From Roseovarius sp. (GTDB lineage Bacteria; Pseudomonadota; Alphaproteobacteria; Rhodobacterales; Rhodobacteraceae), in the NCBI GenBank assembly GCA_007125415.1, contig SLDH01000248.1, positions 1 through 12,775 on the forward strand: DNA of 12,775 nt, in the 5' to 3' direction. A model generated the notes under the pieces. That model saw only the letters and a list, made by a program, of their open reading frames with translations, was not told the origin of the DNA and made no database searches. The position numbers and the translations under genes are program-made. Positions 1 to 7,444 of this stretch are shown one piece after another (within the stretch, counting starts at the first letter, position 1; each line of letters opens with the position of its first letter).

Positions 1-27
1 CAGCAGAAATCCTGTGGCAGTTGTGGA

Positions 28-93
28 ACCATAAAGCGCCCGACACACAGCCTGGCGCGCCATCCCGAGGTCGGGCGCGGCCCTGTGTCGTGC
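28..93 (+). repeat. Left copy of flanking repeat A (inverted relative to right copy)
   Basis: A short block starting ACCATAAAGC (28-37) and containing TCGGGCGCGGCCCT (71-84) recurs in reverse complement near the right edge (12651-12710). Spacing between the two identical words is similar: 43 bases here and 46 on the right. In both copies the TAA inside ACCATAAAGC closes a short open frame running in from the window edge (CCA TAA), so the block could be the 3' end and downstream region of a gene or transposase. The identity of the element is not recognised. Confidence 0.5.
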
Positions 94-150
94 ACAAGAT
101 CAAAGGCCGCTCCGTCCCGCATCCCTGCCTCTCGCCTCGGATTGCAGAAC

Positions 151-240
151 CTTTTGTCAGGTGGCGAACACTAACAGGTTGCGGAAATAGGAAATCGACT
201 GGAACCTTGCACGGAAACTGCTCTTCTCCCATGCCCGGGC
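151..240 (+). repeat. Left copy of flanking direct repeat B
   Basis: Bases 171-240 align without gaps to 12571-12640 at about 55 of 70 positions. The core 191-220 matches at 28 of 30 and includes CGACTGGAACCTTGCA. A further shared CTTTTGT lies just upstream at 151-157 here and 12556-12562 on the right. The repeat lies 28 bases beyond the lysR stop, outside the gene cluster. It could be a dispersed intergenic repeat, an attachment-like site or a remnant of a mobile element. Confidence 0.65.
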
Positions 241-249
241 GGGGAAGAG
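221..249 (-). terminator. Hairpin downstream of the LysR gene
   Basis: CTCTTC (221-226) pairs with GAAGAG (244-249). After one bulged T (227), CCC (228-230) pairs with GGG (241-243), closing a loop that holds the palindrome GCCCGGGC. It lies 19 bases past the lysR stop on the minus strand. Only a short T run (TTT) follows in that direction, so termination is likely but not certain. The hairpin overlaps the end of flanking repeat B, and its arms are not conserved in the right copy. Confidence 0.45.
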
Positions 250-267
250 TGCCGAGTGCCCTGCGGA

Positions 268-1185
268 TCACGCGGAAAATGTTTCAAGCGTATCGGCGAC
301 CATGTCGATGAACCAGTCGCGGAAATGCAGCGCAAGCTTGTTCTTCAGGCTGCGCGCGGGAAGGATGATCCGCGCGGGCTGTGGCGCCGGAACAGAATAT
401 GGCAGCGGCCGGATCAGGGTGCCCGCCGACAATTCGGTATGGACCATCAACTCATCGGCGATGGCGAGCCCGCAGCCATTCTTGGCGGCCCGGTTCGACA
501 GCAGATAGTTGCCCAGATACATGTTCGCACGCGGCATGATCTGCCGCTGGCCGAGAATGTTCAGAAACCGCTTCCATTCCGCGCCATCGTAGTCACCATG
601 GATGAAGACATGGTCGTTCAGTTCGCTTAAGGTGCCGGGCGGCGCACTGTTCTCGAGCAGCAGAGGTGTGCACACGACGAAGTAATTGAGCGACAGGTAG
701 GTGATATCCGCTTCGCCCACATCGGGGATCTCGGTATAGGCAATGATCACGTCGACTGTCTCGTCAATCTCCTCCAGCGGCATCCAGGTGAAATCCACCA
801 ACTGGTTTTCGATTATGAACTGGCTGGAATAGGCCGGGATCGAGGAACTGGCAATGGCGGTCGACGCGGCGACCTTCAGGTGCCTGGGATTGATGATCTC
901 GTTGGTTTCGATGATGCGCCGCTCGATACTGTCGAACGAGCCTTTCAGGGTCTCGAGCAGACGCTGCCCGTGGCGGCTGAGCTGCATCTTGCGGCCCTTC
1001 GCGGTGAAGAGCGGCACATCGAAATGGGCTTCGAGCGTGCGCATCTGGTGGCTGACCGCACTGTAGGTCACGCCAAGCTCTTCCGCGGCCTGGCTCATGT
1101 TGAGATGCCTGCCCACCGCCTCGAACGCGAAGAGGCTGTTGAGGGGCGGCAGGCGCCTGCGCCGCAGAGGTGCGCTTTCGGTCAT
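268..1185 (-). CDS. LysR-family transcriptional regulator (GcvA-like)
   Basis: This 305-residue protein has the standard LysR length. An N-terminal winged helix-turn-helix occupies about residues 13-72, with the family pattern LNSLFAFEAVGRHLNMSQAA followed by a recognition helix around YSAVSHQMRTLE and VPLF. The opening RRRLPPLNSL is characteristic of the GcvA-like subgroup. The remainder, about 95-300, is the effector-binding domain. The start gives the usual short N-terminal arm before the helix-turn-helix. It is transcribed divergently from the substrate-binding protein gene across a 285-base gap, the classical arrangement for a LysR regulator controlling the neighbouring catabolic operon. 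Its ligand is unknown; a substrate or intermediate of the amide/CoA pathway encoded here is the natural guess. Assignment to the family is firm, the regulatory target is inferred. Confidence 0.93.
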   Translation of the reverse strand: MTESAPLRRRRLPPLNSLFAFEAVGRHLNMSQAAEELGVTYSAVSHQMRTLEAHFDVPLFTAKGRKMQLSRHGQRLLETLKGSFDSIERRIIETNEIINPRHLKVAASTAIASSSIPAYSSQFIIENQLVDFTWMPLEEIDETVDVIIAYTEIPDVGEADITYLSLNYFVVCTPLLLENSAPPGTLSELNDHVFIHGDYDGAEWKRFLNILGQRQIMPRANMYLGNYLLSNRAAKNGCGLAIADELMVHTELSAGTLIRPLPYSVPAPQPARIILPARSLKNKLALHFRDWFIDMVADTLETFSA

Positions 1186-1470
1186 CCGGTTGCCTTCATT
1201 CTAGTGCCGACGTCTACCCGCCGAGCCAGGCCATACCCATCCGAGTTTGAAGAAGTCGGCCCCGCAACGGCACCTAAACCAAAAATATTCGCGAAGCATA
1301 CAAAAATTATACTCAATACGGCAAGATTAATTTGTGCTAGTGTCACAGAAAGTAAAAAGTGCTGCCCTCCGGCAAAACCCGAAGCCATGTGATGCGATCA
1401 CGCGACATCTGGAAACGGGTTCTTTCGAGTGGCAAATTAATCAAAAATATCAACAGGAAGGAAAAGAGAG
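1186..1470. promoter_or_regulatory. Divergent control region between lysR and the transporter/catabolic operon
   Basis: This 285-base region is noticeably AT-rich in its middle (about 1278-1360) compared with the GC-rich genes, as expected for promoters. Two LysR-type operator candidates are visible. One is TTCGCGAA (1288-1295), an 8-bp palindrome inside a T-N11-A arrangement (T1288 to A1300). The other is TGTG-N7-CACA (1333-1347), a dyad. No convincing -35/-10 pair could be fixed by eye. A strong Shine-Dalgarno, AGGAAGGA at 1455-1462, precedes the ATG at 1471. Short frames in the region have no visible support as genes. Confidence 0.5.
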
Positions 1471-2517
1471 ATGCAAGGAATGACCAGATTTCCACGTCAC
1501 ATGAGGACCATCCTTTCAGCCGGGATGATCACGGCCGCCGGTGCGGCGCAGGCGTCTGATTCGATCACCGCCGTGTCATGGGGTGGCAATTATCAGGAAG
1601 CCATGCGCCATTCGTTCTTCACGCCAGCCGCCGAACAGTTGGGTATCGAGATACGCGAAGACACGCTTTCAGGCATTGCCGATGTCAGGCTTCAGGTGCT
1701 CTCCCGCGCCGTGAGCTGGGATATCGTCGAACTGGCCAGCTCGTCCTGCGTTGCCGGGGCGCAGGAAGGGCTTTTCGAGCCGCTGGATTACGATGTGATC
1801 GACGTGACGGGCTTTCCCGAGGGCACCTATGGCGAGCATTGGATCGCGTCGATGTTCTACTCGACCGTTCTTGCCTGGAACACCGAGAAATACGCCGATA
1901 ATCCACCCACGGGCTGGGCCGATTTCTTTGATACCGAAAACTTCCCCGGCACGCGCTCGCTCTACAACAGCACCAACGGAACCCTGGAGTTCGCTTTGCT
2001 GGCCGATGGGGTAAGCGCCGAAGACCTCTATCCGCTTGATGTGGAGCGCGGCTTCGACAAGCTGCGCGAGATCCGGGATGATGTGGCCATCTGGTGGACC
2101 TCGGGGGCCCAGACCACGCAGCTTGCCAAGGATGGTGAGGTCGACATGATCGCCGCCTGGAGCAGCCGGATCGATCAGGCGATGGCTGACGGGGCGGCGT
2201 ACGATTATACCTTCAACGAAGGCATGATGGATTTCGGTTGCTTTGCCATTCCGAAGGGATCGGAAAACGTCGATGCCGCGATGCAGGCGCTGGCGCTCTT
2301 CGCCACTGCCGAATTGCAGGCCAATGTGCCCTCGCATATCAATTATGGCCCGATCAATGTTGCCGCTTTCGACACCGGCAAGATCGATCCTGACGTGGCC
2401 GCGGGGCTGAATTCCGCACCTGCCAACCTGCCATTGCAATTCGTGGCCGGTGTGGACTGGATCGCGGAAAACCAGCAGCGTATGCAGGAGCGCTGGGACG
2501 AGTTTCTCACCGAATAG
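1471..2517 (+). CDS. Periplasmic ABC transporter substrate-binding protein (spermidine/putrescine type)
   Basis: The protein has 348 residues. The N-terminus has basic residues (R6, R9, R12), a hydrophobic stretch and an AQA-S site, so signal peptidase I cleavage is expected after A28, releasing a mature protein of about 320 residues to the periplasm. ITAVSWGGNYQEAMR, GWADFFDTENFPGTRSLY (148-165) and TTQLAKDGEVDMIAAW (215-230) are typical of PotD-like family 1/8 solute receptors for polyamines, opines and related cationic or amide-containing compounds. Two cysteines (C93, C257) remain in the mature protein. The ATG at 1471 is chosen for AGGAAGGA eight bases upstream; later methionines would shorten the signal peptide. 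It is the first gene of the plus-strand series and is separated from its permeases by two metabolic genes. The exact ligand cannot be read from the sequence. Confidence 0.9.
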   Translation: MQGMTRFPRHMRTILSAGMITAAGAAQASDSITAVSWGGNYQEAMRHSFFTPAAEQLGIEIREDTLSGIADVRLQVLSRAVSWDIVELASSSCVAGAQEGLFEPLDYDVIDVTGFPEGTYGEHWIASMFYSTVLAWNTEKYADNPPTGWADFFDTENFPGTRSLYNSTNGTLEFALLADGVSAEDLYPLDVERGFDKLREIRDDVAIWWTSGAQTTQLAKDGEVDMIAAWSSRIDQAMADGAAYDYTFNEGMMDFGCFAIPKGSENVDAAMQALALFATAELQANVPSHINYGPINVAAFDTGKIDPDVAAGLNSAPANLPLQFVAGVDWIAENQQRMQERWDEFLTE

Positions 2518-2526
2518 ACAAGGCAT

Positions 2527-2584
2527 ATCGCCCCATGCCGCGCCCGGTCTGACCGGCTGGGTCGGCTTGGCGGCATGGGGCGAT
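2527..2584 (+). terminator. Perfect 15-bp stem-loop after the substrate-binding protein gene
   Basis: ATCGCCCCATGCCGC (2527-2541) is exactly complementary to GCGGCATGGGGCGAT (2570-2584), with a 28-base loop that contains a second small hairpin (CCGGT 2544-2548 with ACCGG 2552-2556). It begins 10 bases after the stop codon at 2517. No T-tract follows directly; a TTTT occurs about 13 bases later. This makes it more likely an mRNA-stabilising or partial-termination element, which would keep the binding protein transcript more abundant than the downstream genes, than a full terminator. Confidence 0.75.
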
Positions 2585-2622
2585 GGCATCCTGCTGTTTT
2601 CTGAATTCCTGATCGAGGCATC

Positions 2623-4731
2623 ATGACCAATCCTCTTGATCCCCTGCTGCGTGCCCGCTCGCTCGCCCTTGTCGGCGCATCTCCCAGACCGGGCAGCTAT
2701 GGCCAGGGCATGATCCGCGCCAGCCTCGATGCGGGCTATGAAGGCCGGGTCTATTTCGTGAATCCCGGTTATGACGAGATCGAGGGACAGCCCTGCTATC
2801 CTTCGCTGGCCGATCTTCCGGAGGTGCCCGAGCATGCGGTGCTGATGATCGCCAATTCGCGGATCGAACAGATCCTTGCCGAAGCGATTGCCAAGGGCGT
2901 GAAGGCCGCGACGATTTTCGCCAGCCTGCAACTGGATGATGGCAACCCGGTGCCGCTGGCCGAGCGCGTGAAGCGCATGGCGACCGAGGCCGGGATGCTC
3001 ATCTGTGGCGGCAACGGTTCGGGGTTCTACAACCGCGTCCACAAGCTGCGCTGCCGGATGGGTGCGCGCGAGGCCGAGGAGCCGGGGCCGGTGACGCTCA
3101 TCTCGCAATCGGGCTCGCTGGGCGCTGCGGTGGAAGACAATGATGGGCGGCTGCGCTTCAACATCACCGTCTCCTCCGGGCAGGAACTGACCACGGACGC
3201 CTCCGATTACATGCATTTCGCTCTGGATGAGCCGAGCACCAAGGCCATCGGCCTTTGCATCGAAACGATCCGCAAACCCGGGAATTTCGTGGCCGCTCTC
3301 GCACGGGCGCAGGAAATGGGCATTCCCGTGGTCATGCTTAAAGTGGCCAAGAGCGAGCAGGGAAAGCGCTTTGCCGTCAGCCATTCGGGCGCGCTGGCCG
3401 GTGACAGCGCGGTTTATGAGGCGATCATGCGGCGCTATGGCGGGCTTTGCGTGGATGATCTCGATGAGATGGTGGCAACCCTGCAATTGCTGACCTCTGG
3501 CCGCAGGGCGACAACGAACGAGATCGTCGCGATCACCGATTCGGGGGGCGAGCGTGAGCTTCTGGCGGATTTAGCCTCGGAGACGGGGGTGGGCTTTACG
3601 CAGATCACCGAAACGACCCGCCAGCGCCTGTCGGAGATCGTGGAATACGGGCTCGATGCGGAAAACCCGCTGGACGCCTGGGGCACGGGCCACGGCTATC
3701 AGCAGATATTCGGCAATTCCATCGAGACCCTGCTGCAGGATCCCGGCGCGGGCATGGGCATCTGGGTCGCTGATCTCAGGGAACATCTGGGCTACTACGT
3801 TGGCTTTGCCGAGGCCGCGATGGACGTGGCCACCCGAACAGAAAAGCCGCTGGCCTTCGCCACCTGCTACTCGAAATGCAACAACGCAAACCTGGCCCAA
3901 AGACTTGCCGCAGCCGGTGTGCCCGTGCTGGAAGGCATTCGCCCCGCCATGGTTGCCACGCGCCACATGCTCGCCTTCTCGACCCGGAAGCCGGAGCCTG
4001 TGGGCGCCACCTCGGCGGCGCTGCCCGACGAGATGCTGAGCCGCTGGCGCACGCGCCTCGCGCAGCCCGAGGCGCTGGGTGAAAGCGAGGGGCTCGCTCT
4101 TCTGGCGGATTTCGGCATCCCCGTGGCACGGCACGCGCGGGCATCGGCCCTCGAGGAGGCGCTGCGCGCGGCAGAGGAGATCGGCTATCCGGTCGTTCTC
4201 AAGAGCGCGCAGCCGGGGCTTTTGCACAAATCCGATCAGGGGGGCGTCGTGCTGGGGCTCAAGGATCGCGATGCGCTCTCGCATGCCTATGAGCGGATGC
4301 AGCGCGCGTTGGGGCCGGACGTTCTGATTGCAGCCGAGGTGGCGCCGGGCGTGGAATTCACGCTCGGGTTCTTTCAGGATGCGCAATTCGGCCCGATGAT
4401 GCTGATCGGCGCGGGTGGCGTGCTGGTCGAGGTCTTGCGCGACACGGCCGTTGCCGTGCCGCCCATCGGCCCGAACGGGGCGCGGGATCTGATCGAAGGG
4501 CTGCAGATGCGCCCGCTTCTGGACGGGTATCGCGGGTCCGAGCCATGCGATATCGGCGCTCTGGTCGAGACGGTGCAGCGTTTTTCCGAACTGGCGCACA
4601 GCCTTGGCGATCTGCTGGGCGAGGCGGATGTCAATCCGCTCATCGTCTCGGCGGGCGGTGTTGTCGCGGTCGATGCGCTTTTCGTGCCGCGCGCCACACA
4701 ATCACAACTTGGAAAGGTCGAACATGTCTGA
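2623..4731 (+). CDS. Acyl-CoA ligase, NDP-forming (acetate--CoA ligase family, fused subunits)
   Basis: The 702-residue protein resembles ADP-forming acyl-CoA synthetases that make a CoA thioester from a carboxylate, ATP and CoA through phosphohistidine intermediates. Domain order: CoA-binding Rossmann domain (about 8-130, LALVGASPRPGSYG), succinyl-CoA ligase-like domains (about 155-460, SQSGSLG at 161-167), then an ATP-grasp domain (about 485-690). The expected active-site His is present in SHSGALAG (H254), and the second His of the ATP-grasp segment in HKSDQGGV (H535). The length fits the fused alpha-beta form. The start has a weak GAGG four bases upstream (2615-2618). The last bases overlap the enoyl-CoA hydratase start by 8 bases, so the two are translationally coupled and probably act in sequence. 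The acid substrate is unknown; it is presumably the carboxylate freed by the amidohydrolase genes downstream. Protein acetyltransferases share this architecture but carry an extra GNAT domain, which is absent here. Confidence 0.9.
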   Translation: MTNPLDPLLRARSLALVGASPRPGSYGQGMIRASLDAGYEGRVYFVNPGYDEIEGQPCYPSLADLPEVPEHAVLMIANSRIEQILAEAIAKGVKAATIFASLQLDDGNPVPLAERVKRMATEAGMLICGGNGSGFYNRVHKLRCRMGAREAEEPGPVTLISQSGSLGAAVEDNDGRLRFNITVSSGQELTTDASDYMHFALDEPSTKAIGLCIETIRKPGNFVAALARAQEMGIPVVMLKVAKSEQGKRFAVSHSGALAGDSAVYEAIMRRYGGLCVDDLDEMVATLQLLTSGRRATTNEIVAITDSGGERELLADLASETGVGFTQITETTRQRLSEIVEYGLDAENPLDAWGTGHGYQQIFGNSIETLLQDPGAGMGIWVADLREHLGYYVGFAEAAMDVATRTEKPLAFATCYSKCNNANLAQRLAAAGVPVLEGIRPAMVATRHMLAFSTRKPEPVGATSAALPDEMLSRWRTRLAQPEALGESEGLALLADFGIPVARHARASALEEALRAAEEIGYPVVLKSAQPGLLHKSDQGGVVLGLKDRDALSHAYERMQRALGPDVLIAAEVAPGVEFTLGFFQDAQFGPMMLIGAGGVLVEVLRDTAVAVPPIGPNGARDLIEGLQMRPLLDGYRGSEPCDIGALVETVQRFSELAHSLGDLLGEADVNPLIVSAGGVVAVDALFVPRATQSQLGKVEHV
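4711..4717 (+). promoter_or_regulatory. Ribosome binding site fixing the hydratase start
   Basis: GGAAAGG lies inside the 3' end of the CoA ligase gene, six bases before the ATG at 4724. It supports that start over the longer frame opening at 4604, whose extra 40 codons would lie entirely within the ligase gene. Confidence 0.7.
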
Positions 4732-5542
4732 CAGTGACGACACGCTCAAAATCGAAATCGCCGACAAGATCGCGCATCTTCGCATAAACCGCACGCGACA
4801 GATGAACGTCATCGACCCCCCGATGATGGAGCGCATCAAGAAAATCTTTGCAGAGCTCGACGCCGATGACAGCGTCTCGGTGATCATCCTGTCGGGCGAG
4901 GGCAAGCATTTCGGCGCGGGCTATGATCTTACCTTCGCATGGGGTGACACCTATGGCCGCGATATCTTCGGGCAGCGCAAGATGTTGCAGGACTGCGTGA
5001 ATTTCGAGTATGCGCCCTGGGATTGCAGCAAGCCGGTGATCGCCATGGTGCGCGGTTACTGCCTTGCGGGAAGCTGCGAGCTGGCGATGATGTGTTGCGT
5101 CACCATGGCCAGCGACAACGCCATGTTCGGCGAGCCGGAAATCAGGTTCTCGACCTCGCCGCCGGCCATGATCATGCCCTGGGTTGTGGGCCTGAAGAAG
5201 GCGCGCGAACTGCTCTACACGGGCGACATGATTCCGGCCGAAGAGGCGCTTGCCTGTGGTATGATCAACCGCGTGGTGCCGGATGACAAGCTGGAGGACG
5301 AGACGATGCGCCTTGCCCGCCGGATGGCGGCCATCTCCATCGAGGGGCTGCGCACCACCAAGGCGGCGATCAACAAGGGTGCCGAAATCGCCGGGCTTCG
5401 CCAGGCTATCGATTACGGGATCGAACAGGGTGCCATGCTCGATTCCACCGAGACGGAAGCCCTCAAGACCTTCTCCGAAATCCGCAAGGCCGAAGGGCTG
5501 AAAGCGGCGATCCGCTGGCGCGAAAGCCAGTTTCCGGACTAG
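4724..5542 (+). CDS. Enoyl-CoA hydratase/isomerase family protein
   Basis: This 272-residue crotonase-fold enzyme is of normal family length. Both acidic residues used by true enoyl-CoA hydratases are in place: E119 in GSCELAMMC and E139 in FGEPEI, exactly 20 residues apart as in the rat mitochondrial enzyme (E144/E164). The oxyanion-hole segments KHFGAGYDL (61-69) and YCLAGSCEL (112-120) are also present. Hydration of a trans-2-enoyl-CoA, or the reverse dehydration, is therefore chemically plausible. The gene overlaps the upstream CoA ligase by 8 bases, so the ligase product is the likely substrate. A 46-base gap separates it from the first permease. Exact acyl specificity, or a carnitinyl-CoA dehydratase-like or isomerase role, cannot be decided from the sequence. 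Confidence 0.9.
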   Translation: MSDSDDTLKIEIADKIAHLRINRTRQMNVIDPPMMERIKKIFAELDADDSVSVIILSGEGKHFGAGYDLTFAWGDTYGRDIFGQRKMLQDCVNFEYAPWDCSKPVIAMVRGYCLAGSCELAMMCCVTMASDNAMFGEPEIRFSTSPPAMIMPWVVGLKKARELLYTGDMIPAEEALACGMINRVVPDDKLEDETMRLARRMAAISIEGLRTTKAAINKGAEIAGLRQAIDYGIEQGAMLDSTETEALKTFSEIRKAEGLKAAIRWRESQFPD

Positions 5543-5588
5543 GATCAGATAGCCGGACGGCAGACCAAAGGGGAGAGACAGACGAAAA

Positions 5589-6536
5589 ATGGCCCAAACA
5601 GCTCCTCCTTCTCCGAATCCGCATAGCGCCGAGGCTTTCGCTCAGGGTGCCGCCTCGGAGCAGGAGCGACCCAACCGCGACCGGCTCAAGCGGGCCGCCC
5701 TGCGTGAGGGCGTTTCGGTCAGCGTTCTGTCTGTGCCGGCGCTGTTGCTGGTTTTCTTCGGGCTCATCCTGCCCTGCGGCTGGCTGCTTTTGCTCTCCTT
5801 TGTGGGAGCAGACGGTTCGCTTTCCTGGGAAAATTACCAGAGGATGATCGACAGCCCGTCCTACTATCGGATCTTCGTCACCACTTTCCAGATCTCGCTC
5901 CTCACGACGCTGATCTGCGTGGCTCTGGGCTATCCGCTGGCCTATGTGATCACCCTTCTGCCCAAGTCGCTCGTGGCATTGGCCCTGCTGGCGGTGCTGT
6001 TGCCCTTCTGGACGTCGATGCTGGTGCGCACCTACGCCTGGCTGGTGATCCTGCAGAATAATGGTGTGATCAACTCGATGCTGATCCGCAACGGCATCAT
6101 CGATGCGCCCATTGCGCTGGTGCATAATTTCACCGGAACGCTTATCGGGACGGCGCATATCATGCTGCCCTTCCTCGTGCTGCCGCTTTACAACGCCATG
6201 CGCTCGATCGACCGTGGCCTGATCCTCGCGGCGGCCAATCTCGGCGCGAGCCCGACTGTGCGCTTCTGGACGGTCTATTTCCCGCTCACTCTGCCGGGGC
6301 TGATTGCCGGTGCGTTGCTGGTCTTCGTGCTTTCGCTCGGTTTCTACATCACACCCGCCATTCTGGGTGGCGGCAGGGTCATCATGGCGGCCATGCGCAT
6401 TCAAAGCTCTGTGGCCCTCTATGCGAACTGGGGGGCGGCGAGCGCCATTGCAGCGGTCCTGCTGCTGGCCACGATCGTCTTTCTGCTGATCAGCCTCTGG
6501 CTCAGCCGTCATGTTTTCGGATCGAGAGGTCGCTGA
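5589..6536 (+). CDS. ABC transporter permease (PotB-like)
   Basis: The 315-residue inner-membrane protein has about six membrane segments, near residues 45-71, 101-124, 128-155, 180-202, 234-258 and 285-306. Between the fourth and fifth lies the ATPase-contact 'EAA' loop, here ANLGASPTVRFWTVYFPLTLPG (216-237) with the conserved Gly and Pro-Leu-x-x-Pro-Gly ending, typical of PotB-like permeases. A hydrophilic N-terminal tail of about 40 residues precedes the first helix and is longer than usual. The purine-rich GGGGAG (5570-5575) is 13 bases from the ATG, a wide spacing, so translation may be modest or the start slightly different. The stop abuts the next permease start directly, so the two permeases are co-translated as a heterodimeric channel. 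Confidence 0.92.
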   Translation: MAQTAPPSPNPHSAEAFAQGAASEQERPNRDRLKRAALREGVSVSVLSVPALLLVFFGLILPCGWLLLLSFVGADGSLSWENYQRMIDSPSYYRIFVTTFQISLLTTLICVALGYPLAYVITLLPKSLVALALLAVLLPFWTSMLVRTYAWLVILQNNGVINSMLIRNGIIDAPIALVHNFTGTLIGTAHIMLPFLVLPLYNAMRSIDRGLILAAANLGASPTVRFWTVYFPLTLPGLIAGALLVFVLSLGFYITPAILGGGRVIMAAMRIQSSVALYANWGAASAIAAVLLLATIVFLLISLWLSRHVFGSRGR

Positions 6537-7370
6537 GTGATGCTGAGGTGGTTGCAAGGCTCTGCATGGGATCAGGTGCCGCATCTTCGGCGGCTGTGGC
6601 TCTATCTGGTGGCCTTTCTGGTCATGTTCGTCCTCGTGGTGCCGAGCCTTGTCGTGATTCCCATGTCCTTCTCGGCCTCGCGCTATCTCGAGTTTCCGCC
6701 AAGCGGCTATTCGCTCGACTGGTACCGGGCCCTCTTCGGGTCCTCCACATGGATGTCGGCGATCCGCACCTCGCTGACCGTGGCCGCGCTCACGGTTCTT
6801 GTGGCCACGCCGGCGGGGACGCTTGCCGCCTATGTGATCATCCTTGCCCGGCCGCGCGCCGCCACGCTGATGCAGGGCGCGCTCCTGGGCCCCATCCTCG
6901 TGCCCATCATCATGATCGGGGTTGGCCTATTCTACGTCTATGCCCGGATGGGGCTGCTCAACAGTGTGACAGGGCTCGTGCTGGCGCATTCCATGCTGGC
7001 CTTGCCGCTGGTGATGGTCACGGTGCTGGCAGGCTTCCGGACCTGTGACATGAACCAGGAGATGGTGGCCCGCAGCCTCGGCGCGTCGCGCCCTGTTGCC
7101 TTCCTGACCGTGACTGTCCCGCAGATCAAGCGCTCGATCCTGACAGCGATGTTGCTGTCGTTTCTCGTCTCGCTCGACGAGGTGATCATCGCCCTCTTCA
7201 TCTCGGGCGGTGACAGATCGACCATCACGCGGCTGATGTTCAATTCGCTGCGCGACGAGATCGACCCGGTGATCGCGGCCATTTCGACCCTGCTGATCCT
7301 GATCTCGATAATCAGCGTCCTGATTATTCACCTGCTATCGACCGCCCGCAGCGCAAGGGAGAAGACATGA
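6537..7370 (+). CDS. ABC transporter permease (PotC-like)
   Basis: This 277-residue partner permease has about six membrane helices, near 21-42, 78-104, 112-135, 143-167, 200-222 and 245-268. The EAA loop is EMVARSLGASRPVAFLTV (175-192), and a PotC-type SLDEVIIALFISGG (212-225) follows. The chosen GTG at 6537 follows the previous stop without a gap; an ATG at 6540 is an equally good start and changes the product by one residue. Its stop overlaps ATG 7367 in an ATGA. Together with the preceding permease and the ATPase it forms the importer for the compound bound by the 1471-2517 protein. Confidence 0.92.
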   Translation: MMLRWLQGSAWDQVPHLRRLWLYLVAFLVMFVLVVPSLVVIPMSFSASRYLEFPPSGYSLDWYRALFGSSTWMSAIRTSLTVAALTVLVATPAGTLAAYVIILARPRAATLMQGALLGPILVPIIMIGVGLFYVYARMGLLNSVTGLVLAHSMLALPLVMVTVLAGFRTCDMNQEMVARSLGASRPVAFLTVTVPQIKRSILTAMLLSFLVSLDEVIIALFISGGDRSTITRLMFNSLRDEIDPVIAAISTLLILISIISVLIIHLLSTARSAREKT

Positions 7371-7444
7371 GCCTGCTGACCCTCCGCCGCTTACTGCCCA
7401 TGGCCGGAAGTGATGCCCGCAAGGGCGGAAAGGCCCGGCAATGA
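7367..7444 (+). CDS. Possible 25-residue basic peptide ORF between permease and ATPase
   Basis: An ATG at 7367 overlaps the permease stop (ATGA, 7367-7370). The frame ends in a TGA (7442-7444) that overlaps the ATPase start (ATGA, 7441-7444). A good Shine-Dalgarno, AAGGGAG (7355-7361), lies five bases upstream. The peptide starts MSLLTLRRLLP and ends GGKARQ. It is rich in Leu and Arg/Lys and matches no family known to me. The ORF precisely bridges the 70-base gap so that ribosomes could pass from permease to ATPase without a break. It may be a coupling leader rather than a functional protein, or a chance frame. Confidence 0.4.
   Translation: MSLLTLRRLLPMAGSDARKGGKARQ

Noticed and set aside
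171..240. tRNA or riboswitch explanation for repeat B
   Set aside because: No T-loop signature, cloverleaf or known riboswitch core is visible. Only a weak AGGTT/AACCT pairing exists.
21..311. 96-codon plus-strand frame at the left edge
   Set aside because: It crosses repeats A and B, the lysR hairpin and the end of lysR. The composition is not protein-like and no domain is seen.
1669..3486. 605-codon minus-strand frame across the receptor and CoA ligase genes
   Set aside because: It is antisense to two well-supported genes, rich in His/Arg/Gly as expected for a shadow of GC-rich codons, and has no recognisable domain.
4604..4723. N-terminal extension of the enoyl-CoA hydratase frame to 4604
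   Set aside because: It lies wholly inside the CoA ligase gene in another frame and does not resemble crotonase sequence. ATG 4724 has GGAAAGG six bases upstream.
5463..6584. 373-codon minus-strand frame opposite the first permease
   Set aside because: It is full of Gln/Arg/His/Asp runs typical of the reverse complement of membrane-protein codons, with no domain.
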